Shown here piece after piece: positions 38,299 through 43,995 of a stretch of 43,995 nt of DNA. The position numbers and the translations under genes were made by a program. The notes beneath the pieces are model-generated. The model was given only the letters and a program-made list of their open reading frames with translations, did no database searches and was not told the origin of the DNA. The stretch is from Myxococcales bacterium (GTDB lineage: Bacteria; Myxococcota_A; Polyangia; Polyangiales; Polyangiaceae): the NCBI GenBank assembly GCA_016794345.1, contig JAEUKE010000167.1:1-43995 (forward strand). Direction: 5' to 3'. Position 1 is the first letter of the stretch; the number at the start of each line of letters is the position of its first letter.

Positions 38299-40753
38299 CA
38301 CAAGCGCGCGTCTTGTCGGCAAGCACGAGCCGGGTGACCTCGCGGATCTCCGCGGGCGCGCCTTCGGCGGTGAGAGGCGAGAGCCGCTGGGCGAGATCCG
38401 CCGGACGCAGGCGCCCGAGGGCCGTGATGCTCGCGACGGCCAGCTTTCGATCGGCCTCGAAGACGGGCGCCTGACCGCGGAGCGCGAGCTCGGAGAGCGG
38501 CGCGAGCTGGTCCTTCGCGCAGATGTCGCCGAGCGCCTCGATCGCATGCACCCGGACGTCCGCGGCCTCTTTGGCGTCGAAGGCGCGCTCGGCCACGACC
38601 GGCACGGCGCCCGACGCCCGCCGGGCGCCCAACGTCTTCATCATCTCCGCGCGCACGAGGGGCGACGGCTCGAAATCGACTGCGCCGGCGATCGAGCCGT
38701 CGGTCGCGCCGCCTTTGGGCGCGCCCACGAGCGCCGCGGCCGCCGAGCGTCGCACGAAGGTCCACGGGTCCTTGACCAGCCGGACGAGCACCTTCACGGT
38801 GGCGTCGCCGTCGAGCGAGCCCTTCCTCGAGAGCGACGCCAGCGCAGCGTCTCGGACGCGGACCTCGGAGTCGTCGATGCTCTCGAGCAGCTTGGCGCGC
38901 AGCGGCGCGATGCCGCCGGCGACCTCGGCGCCTCGCGCGCGGAGGCGCGCGTCCCCGCGGTCGGTGATCGCCGCGGCCACGATCGCCGTCGCGGACGCGT
39001 CCCCCGAGCGAGCGAGCGCCGCGGCCGGCCCGAGCAACAAGTACCGCTCGCGAAAGGCCTTCGACTCGGACGCCGTCTTCGCCAGCGCCGCGCTCGCGCC
39101 TTCCACCCGTCCGGCGTCGTCCCCGAGAGCGCGCAACACGTCGACGCGAGCGGCCAGCGACAGCTGCGCGAACTCCGGTCGCGAGATCGCCCGACCGAGC
39201 GCGCGCACGCCGACTTCCCGGGTCAGCGCCTTGCCGAGCGCACGCCGGAATGGCCTCCGCTCGGCCGAGCTCTTGGCCTCGTCGAGGCCCGAGATGAGCC
39301 GCGGCACCGCCTGATCGGGCGCGAGGAGCGCGGCCTCCTCCGCGAGGACGCCGCGGGCCTCGCCGGTCTCGCGGTCGAGCGCGGCGAGCAGCGGGCCGCC
39401 CGCGTCTTTTCCGCACCGCCGGACCCGATCACGAGCCCGGTCCGCTTCGTCGCGGTCTTTCCCGACGAGGAGGGGCACGTAGAGCACGAGCTTGTCCGCG
39501 CACGGGGCGGCGTCGACCAGCCGGCGGGCCAGGTCGCGTCCGGGGCCGTCGAGCGCAGGGTAAGCAGCGATCGTCGCCTCGAGACCGCGTTTGCCTGCGG
39601 CCTCGAGCAGCGCGAGGTGATCACGCGACGCCGCGCCGCCCCCGGACAGACCCTTGGCGAGGTCGTCCAGGCTCTTTGCGTCCAGCTCGGTCCGCACCGC
39701 GAGCTCGGCCACGAAGGCGGACGGATCGACCTTGCCCTCACCTTTCGTTCCGCCCGCCTTCGGCCCCGGGCCCACCTCGTCGACGACCAAGGCGAGGCAG
39801 GACGTCTTGATGGATGACGGGAGCGTCAGCGCATAGCGTGTGCCGCTCGCCTTCTTGTCGCCGAGGGCCACGGCGTACGTGCTCGAGTCGGTCACCACCG
39901 TCACCGCGCTCGGCGGGCGCGCCCCCGCGAGATCGGCCGGCGCCTCCAGCGAGAGGGTCAGGCCGGTGATGCCGATGGCGGCCGGGGATCCGAAGGAGAC
40001 GAAGGCGTGCCGGCCGGCGCCGGGCTCCTCCTCCACCCACGCGGTCGCCTCGTCGCCGTCGACGGCGAGGGCCGCGCGGCCGCTCGACGACGAGCGCGGC
40101 TTGAGCAAGCGGTGTGACGCGACCTTCTCATTCGCTAACGACGCCGTCATCTTCATCGAGCCCGCGCGCCGCCCGCCGAGCGGATCCGGCCCGGCGGTCG
40201 TGACGAGCTCGAGGCGCCGCTCGTCGAGCGTGCGCGTGGAGACGAGCACCTCCGTGCCGCAGAGCCGCGCGCGGGTGGTGATCGTCACCTTCGCCGTGCC
40301 CTTCGGGCTCTGGTCCACCGAAAACGTCGTCGTGCGCTCGGTCCCGGGCCCCGTCACGCCGCTGTAGAGCACGGCCGGCGCGTCTCCGCTCTTCGGGGCC
40401 GCGACGAGGACGTTGAACGCCCGTCCCTCGTCGCCGGGGAAGGAGACCCAGCCGATCTCCTTGCCTCCGTCGAGCCTCAGCACCTGGACCGCGACCTTCG
40501 CCGCGTCGCCGCGGAACGACGCCGGCGGCCGCAGCCGCTGCCCGCCTTTGGCGTCACACGTGGCGCCCTTCGCGCAGACGTTCACGAGCACGCCGTCGTC
40601 CGCCGGGGCGAGGGCGAGCGGGCGCGCACCGCCTACCACGACGCTCGGGGCATCCTGCCCCGAAGCCACGCCGGCAGACAGGCAGCCGGCGCTCGCGACG
40701 AGGCCGGCTGCGGCTCGACGTACCCAGCGATATTTGGTTCCGACTGTTCTCAT
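38279..40753 (-). CDS. Secreted HEAT-repeat protein with discoidin-like N-terminal domain
   Basis: 824 residues with an Arg-rich signal peptide (WVRRAAAGLVASAGCLSAGVASG). An N-terminal beta region follows. Residues ~200-330 recall a discoidin/F5-8C-type fold (ALAVDGDEATAWVEEE, FVSFGSPAAIGITGLTLSLE). From ~370 onward there are HEAT-type helical repeats (RDAALASLSRKGSLDGDATV, VRAEMMKTLGARRASGAVPV), ending in a cysteine near the C-terminus. It appears to be an exported binding/scaffold protein. The ATG at 40753 is chosen because the signal peptide begins there; it overlaps the sulfatase-fold gene by 20 bp. A 30-bp dyad lies 23 bp upstream. Confidence 0.82.
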   Translation of the reverse strand: MRTVGTKYRWVRRAAAGLVASAGCLSAGVASGQDAPSVVVGGARPLALAPADDGVLVNVCAKGATCDAKGGQRLRPPASFRGDAAKVAVQVLRLDGGKEIGWVSFPGDEGRAFNVLVAAPKSGDAPAVLYSGVTGPGTERTTTFSVDQSPKGTAKVTITTRARLCGTEVLVSTRTLDERRLELVTTAGPDPLGGRRAGSMKMTASLANEKVASHRLLKPRSSSSGRAALAVDGDEATAWVEEEPGAGRHAFVSFGSPAAIGITGLTLSLEAPADLAGARPPSAVTVVTDSSTYAVALGDKKASGTRYALTLPSSIKTSCLALVVDEVGPGPKAGGTKGEGKVDPSAFVAELAVRTELDAKSLDDLAKGLSGGGAASRDHLALLEAAGKRGLEATIAAYPALDGPGRDLARRLVDAAPCADKLVLYVPLLVGKDRDEADRARDRVRRCGKDAGGPLLAALDRETGEARGVLAEEAALLAPDQAVPRLISGLDEAKSSAERRPFRRALGKALTREVGVRALGRAISRPEFAQLSLAARVDVLRALGDDAGRVEGASAALAKTASESKAFRERYLLLGPAAALARSGDASATAIVAAAITDRGDARLRARGAEVAGGIAPLRAKLLESIDDSEVRVRDAALASLSRKGSLDGDATVKVLVRLVKDPWTFVRRSAAAALVGAPKGGATDGSIAGAVDFEPSPLVRAEMMKTLGARRASGAVPVVAERAFDAKEAADVRVHAIEALGDICAKDQLAPLSELALRGQAPVFEADRKLAVASITALGRLRPADLAQRLSPLTAEGAPAEIREVTRLVLADKTRACDGAGAK

Positions 40754-40776
40754 GCTCGAGCGAAGGCGTGCTATTC

Positions 40777-40806
40777 CGAATTCACCTGGCAAGCCAGGCG
40801 AATTCG
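40777..40806. promoter_or_regulatory. 30-bp near-perfect dyad, candidate operator
   Basis: Arms CGAATTCACCTGGC (40777-40790) and GCCAGGCGAATTCG (40793-40806) around a 2-base centre; 13 of 14 positions pair. It lies between the divergent HEAT-repeat gene (start 40753) and the DHH-like gene (start 40878 or 40908), where it could serve as an operator for either. The binding protein is unknown. Confidence 0.6.
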
Positions 40807-40877
40807 CTCGGTAGCCGCAGACCGCTGCTCCGTGCCCCCACCCCACACCCGCGCCCGAGGCGCGCGACCCTCGCGCG

Positions 40878-41831
40878 ATGCTCGGAGCCCGCAGGCCCTT
40901 CTTTCTGATGTCAGTCGAGCTCGCGTTCGCCACTCCCCGGAAGCTGCCCAAGGCTCGCGAGCTCCGCGGCAGGGTCGCGGTGCTCGACATCGCCTTCGCC
41001 TCGGAGACCGGCGGCGGGGCTTCGTTCGAGACGGTGACCCTCCCGTTCATCGAGTCGCTCGGCCCGAGGCTCGCCGCGTGGGTCGACCACCACGACAGCG
41101 ACAACCACGCACGCTTCGCCTCCGACACCCGCTTCGTGCTCGCCAAGAAGGCCGAGCACGGCGCGTGTCCCGAGATGATCACGCCAGAGCTCGTCGCGCG
41201 GATCGGCCGCGTGGACACGGTCGTTTGTCACAACGACTTCGACGGCCTGGTGAGCGCGGCGAAGTGGCTCCGTTCGGGGGTCGAGCCCTACCCCGGCTGC
41301 GACGACGACGCGCGCGCGGTCGACACGCGCATCGGCGCGCCCTCGCCCGTGGGCCTTCGCTTCGATCGTGCGCTGCGCGGAAGGCCACGCGACACCGCGC
41401 TCTTCGGCGTAATCGTGCGCCACCTCGCTGCGGGCCTCGCGGACACCTCCCTGTGGGAGCCGATAGACGAGGCTGGACGAGCCTTCGACGCCGTGGAGAA
41501 CGAAGCTCGGAAGCTTGCGGCCCGATACGTGCGGCTCGGCGACAAGGTTGCCTTCGTCGACGCCACGACCCGCTCCGGTCCGTACGACAAGACGCTGCTG
41601 CTCCTCCTCGGCCAGGAGCGGGCGCCCATCTCGGCCGTACTGGACGCCGACAACCTGACCGTCGCAGCCGCTTTCGACAGCGGGCTGAACTTCCTGAAGC
41701 TGCTCGGACTGTCAGGTGGAATGCCGACCCGGGTGACCGTGCCGCGGAAGCGCCTCGAGGCGACTCTGCGTGCTTTGGGAGTGGCAGAAAGCGACATCCG
41801 GCTCGTTGACGCTTCCAATCAAAGCTACTAA
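40878..41831 (+). CDS. DHH-phosphoesterase-like protein with permuted motif order
   Basis: 317 residues, cytoplasmic. DHH-family metal motifs are recognisable: Asp37 in VAVLDIAFAS, Asp70-His71-His72 in WVDHHDSDNH, His118-x-Asp120-x-Asp122 in CHNDFDGLVSAAKWL, and Asp149 in RAVDTRIG. In classical DHH proteins the H-x-D-x-D motif comes first and DHH third; here the order is Asp, DHH, HNDFDG, Asp, as in a circular permutation. The C-terminal half contains KVAFVDATTRSGPYDKTLLL and a likely DHHA1-like substrate part. Phosphodiesterase activity on a nucleotide is plausible but unproved. The ATG at 40908 (MSVELAF) is a credible alternative start. Confidence 0.65.
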   Translation: MLGARRPFFLMSVELAFATPRKLPKARELRGRVAVLDIAFASETGGGASFETVTLPFIESLGPRLAAWVDHHDSDNHARFASDTRFVLAKKAEHGACPEMITPELVARIGRVDTVVCHNDFDGLVSAAKWLRSGVEPYPGCDDDARAVDTRIGAPSPVGLRFDRALRGRPRDTALFGVIVRHLAAGLADTSLWEPIDEAGRAFDAVENEARKLAARYVRLGDKVAFVDATTRSGPYDKTLLLLLGQERAPISAVLDADNLTVAAAFDSGLNFLKLLGLSGGMPTRVTVPRKRLEATLRALGVAESDIRLVDASNQSY

Positions 41832-41937
41832 CCCGGCTGGCTTCCTGCGGGAGGCGGGCCTCGACGTCCCTTCTTGGCGGGAGATGGGCGCCGCCGCGCA
41901 CGGGGCGGTCCGGCGCAGGCTCAAGCAGCGGGTGGAC

Positions 41938-42861
41938 ATGGCAACAACGACGCAGCGACCGAATGGGGCGGACCTGGACGAGCTCTCCTTCCACAACGAC
42001 GCGGTCTCGTTGTGCATGCTCGTGAACCGGCGTCACAGGACGGTCAGGGTCATCGACTTCCGGGCGGGTGCGACGCTCGCTAAACGCAATTTCGTCATCC
42101 AGACGGCTCGGCGCGAAGGCATCGAGAAGCTGTTCGTCCTCGTCGAGCGCGACGAGGTAGCCACGTGGACGCGCCTCGGCTTCCGCCGCGAAGGCAACAT
42201 CCCGAGCTTCTATCGCCGGAGCGACGCCTGGATCATGGGCGCGGTGGTCGCGGCCGTCGGCCCGATGAAGCCCGAGCGCGCCTACGGCGACGACGACGAC
42301 GACGACGTCGAGGACGAGCTGCCCGAGCCGAACCCCGCTCTCGATCTCGCCGACAAGACGATCGACAAGGCCAAGCGCCTCGTCAAAGACACGCAAGAGA
42401 AGTCGGTGCCGCCGACCAAGCTGGCGGCCGCGAAGCGGGACGCCGTACAGAAGGCGGTGCTCGGCGCGCACAAGAACGGGCGTGCCCTCACCGGCTTCGA
42501 GCTCTTCAGCCGCGACGCGGAGAAGACCCACTTCGTGGTGTCCGGCCGCGGCGGCTTCGAGCTCTTCGCCGCTTACGAGCTCCAGCCCTCGTTCGCCAGC
42601 TCGATGCTCGAGCTCTTGGTCTCGCCGCGCGACGAAGGAGAGCGCTCGCTGACGGTGTCGGCCATCCGCACGATGCTCGGACGCCTGGTCGAGGTCGGCG
42701 CGGTGAGCACCTTCTCGCTCGCCCCGGCAGACGACGTCTTGCTCGCCTCCGCGTTCCTCGCCAACGGCTTCCGCAAGTCCGCCGTCCTCGCCTCGCACAT
42801 CGTCGTGGGCGACAAGCGGCGCGACGCGATCGTGTGGTCGAAGAAGCTCGCCGACAACTGA
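41938..42861 (+). CDS. Double GNAT-like protein (AblB-like N-terminal half)
   Basis: 307 residues. The N-terminal ~120 residues resemble the beta-lysine N6-acetyltransferase (AblB) end of the GNAT fold: KLFVLVERDEVATWTRLGFR, REGNIPSFYRRSDAWIMG. An acidic linker with six consecutive Asp follows, then a Lys-rich helix. The last ~125 residues form a second GNAT-like unit (THFVVSGRGGFELFAAYELQ, FLANGFRKSAVLASHIVVG). Neither half shows an unmistakable acetyl-CoA loop, so substrate and activity are open. ATG at 41938 is chosen; earlier in-frame starts at 41770 and 41884 give low-complexity, Arg-rich extensions. Confidence 0.68.
   Translation: MATTTQRPNGADLDELSFHNDAVSLCMLVNRRHRTVRVIDFRAGATLAKRNFVIQTARREGIEKLFVLVERDEVATWTRLGFRREGNIPSFYRRSDAWIMGAVVAAVGPMKPERAYGDDDDDDVEDELPEPNPALDLADKTIDKAKRLVKDTQEKSVPPTKLAAAKRDAVQKAVLGAHKNGRALTGFELFSRDAEKTHFVVSGRGGFELFAAYELQPSFASSMLELLVSPRDEGERSLTVSAIRTMLGRLVEVGAVSTFSLAPADDVLLASAFLANGFRKSAVLASHIVVGDKRRDAIVWSKKLADN
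42289..42306 (+). repeat. (GAC)6 trinucleotide run in the double-GNAT gene
   Basis: Six consecutive GAC codons encode an Asp run in the linker between two GNAT-like halves. Length changes by slippage would stay in frame and alter only the linker. Confidence 0.8.
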
Positions 42862-42868
42862 AGCCGGA

Positions 42869-43438
42869 ATGACCGAGGCCTTCGAGCGCGCCTGCCGAGA
42901 ATTCGCCGCCGTCCACGCGGCGGATCCGGCGGGCGCTGCTTCTCGGTATCACGCGACCCTCGCGCGCTGGGTGGACACCCTGGTGCCAGCAGCGCCGGTC
43001 GCGCTGCGGCTCGCCGCTCGTTGCCAGCACCTCGGGCGTCACACGATCCCGCGGAGCGCCTATCCGGAAGGGCTCGCGGGCTACAAGCGCTGGCGGGCAG
43101 CGGCCGCGCTCGAGCACGCGCGACGAGCGGCCGAGGTGGTCCGAGACGCAGGCTTCGACGTCGCCGTCGCCGAGCGCGTCGGGGAGCTCTTGATCAAGAA
43201 GGGGCTCCGCTCGGACCCCGAGGTGCAGGCCTTCGAGGACGCGATCTGCCTCACCTTCCTCGAGACGGACTTCCCCGCATTCGCGGCGAAGCACCCCGAC
43301 GACAAGGTGATCGACATCCTCCAGAAGACCTGGCGCAAGATGAGCCCGCGCGGGCACGGAGCGGCGCTCGATCTCGCGAAGCGCCTCGAGCCCGGTCTCA
43401 CAGCGTTGTTGGAACGAGCGCTCGGCGCCGATCCCTGA
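42869..43438 (+). CDS. DUF4202-family protein
   Basis: 189 residues, all-helical, cytoplasmic. It shows the DUF4202 blocks: RYHATLARWVDTLVP, CQHLGRHTIPRSAYPEGLAGY followed by KRWR, then EDAICLTFLETDFPAFAAKH and ILQKTWRKMSPRGH. The conserved His residues (QHLGRH) and acidic FLE recall an HD-like metal site, but the family has no established function that I know. It begins 7 bp after the GNAT gene, so both are likely on one transcript. Confidence 0.85.
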   Translation: MTEAFERACREFAAVHAADPAGAASRYHATLARWVDTLVPAAPVALRLAARCQHLGRHTIPRSAYPEGLAGYKRWRAAAALEHARRAAEVVRDAGFDVAVAERVGELLIKKGLRSDPEVQAFEDAICLTFLETDFPAFAAKHPDDKVIDILQKTWRKMSPRGHGAALDLAKRLEPGLTALLERALGADP

Positions 43439-43521
43439 GAGTCCCTCACCCAATGCGCGCGGCGGCGGAGACCATTCCGATCCCCGAGAGCGTATCCCGG
43501 CACGCCGTCATCCGTCGCCGC

Positions 43522-43995
43522 TCAGCCGGGCGGGAGGATCGACAAGGTGCTCGAGTAGATTCTGCGCTTCTTCGCGTCGAGCTCGGACACGAGCGCCTCG
43601 TACTCCTTCTGCGAGGGCTTGCCGCGGACGCTGTCCGAGACACGGTGAAGAAAGTCGGCGGTGGCCTCCGCGATCTCCTCCTCCGCCTGCTCGAGGCGCC
43701 CCCGGTACTTCTTCTCGGCCACGACGACGTCTGCCGGCGGCGAATCCGGAACGAGGGCCGCGTGGATACGCACGAGGAGAGCGTGCTCCACCGCGGTCGT
43801 CTCGCCATCGAGGCTCGCGAGCGCGAGCGCCGCTTTCCAGGTGAGCTCACGCAGCTCGGGCGCTCGAATGACGGCGAGCGCGCGGTCGAGCGCGTCGGCC
43901 CCCGACACGAACCGGCTCTCCGGCGGCTCGTCGTCCTCGTATTCGTGCCGCGCGACGACGTCGAGCACTCTCTTCTTCTCCCTATCGAGCTCCCC
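43522..43995 (-). CDS. TerB-like helical protein (5' partial)
   Basis: The frame is open to the window edge. A GTG at 43968 could start a 148-residue protein, but the nine codons before it (GELDREKKR) read as charged protein sequence continuous with what follows, so the gene probably begins outside. The segment AALALASLDGETTAVEHALLVRIHAAL resembles TerB/tellurite-resistance-like helical domains, which carry conserved acidic residues. A long charged helix follows (RGRLEQAEEEIAEATADFLH), ending in SILPPG. What lies upstream would decide the family. Confidence 0.6.
   Translation of the reverse strand, partial: GELDREKKRVLDVVARHEYEDDEPPESRFVSGADALDRALAVIRAPELRELTWKAALALASLDGETTAVEHALLVRIHAALVPDSPPADVVVAEKKYRGRLEQAEEEIAEATADFLHRVSDSVRGKPSQKEYEALVSELDAKKRRIYSSTLSILPPG

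Noticed and set aside
41770..41937. Upstream in-frame starts for the double-GNAT gene
   Set aside because: They overlap the end of the DHH-like gene out of frame and add no fold-like sequence; an ATG at 41938 precedes the domain.

Overview
The window is a very GC-rich, densely coded stretch of bacterial chromosome that looks like Myxococcota (a Polyangia-type myxobacterium). Evidence: two Hanks-type Ser/Thr kinases (one fused to an AAA/TPR module), many secreted Ala/Pro-rich proteins and lipoproteins, a MopE-like Asp-rich metal-binding repeat, paired sigma54-type promoters, and many GTG starts with start/stop overlaps. I see no rRNA, tRNA, CRISPR array, transposase, phage gene or integration scar. 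About 38 genes fill nearly all of the sequence. Both edge genes are cut by the window.

Left part (1-9.2 kb): a kinase tail, a secreted TPR/PEGA-like protein, a CDP-alcohol phosphatidyltransferase, a universal stress protein with a small lipoprotein, then a methionine-cycle operon. In that operon an ArsR-methyltransferase fusion regulator (SahR type) overlaps metH and has a perfect dyad just before its start. Next (9.2-11.2 kb) is a BlaI-type repressor with a translationally coupled M56 membrane protease and a downstream lipoprotein. Two near-identical TACTAC-N4-GTAGTA boxes sit in front of the repressor and of the lipoprotein, defining a small self-contained regulon.

Centre (11.2-20.5 kb): a 1242-residue kinase-AAA-TPR regulator; a degenerate receiver protein and a small secreted protein diverging from back-to-back sigma54-like promoters; a TrmN6-like methyltransferase; a TetR regulator divergent from exonuclease III; a helical-repeat protein of unknown function; and an Mpo1-like (DUF962) protein.

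The most unusual block is 20.6-29.2 kb. A two-gene cassette (secreted S41-type protease homologue with a four-Cys insert, overlapping by 4 bp a lipoprotein with a carbohydrate-binding-like domain) occurs twice in the same orientation. Between the copies lie a zinc alcohol dehydrogenase, a peroxiredoxin-like lipoprotein and an AurF-like diiron protein. A strong terminator, read from the opposite strand, lies just beyond the second copy.

Right part (29.3-44 kb): an ASCH-winged-helix protein and partner; an L,D-transpeptidase-like lipoprotein with an altered active-site motif; a PHA-granule-type small protein; an operon of an FGE-fold protein lacking the expected catalytic cysteines, an SH3 protein and guanine deaminase; an operon of a HEAT-repeat secreted protein and a membrane-anchored sulfatase-fold protein that has lost metal ligands; then a DHH-like protein whose motifs appear in permuted order, a double GNAT protein, a DUF4202 protein and a TerB-like fragment. 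All functions are inferred from motifs read by eye; no search was run.
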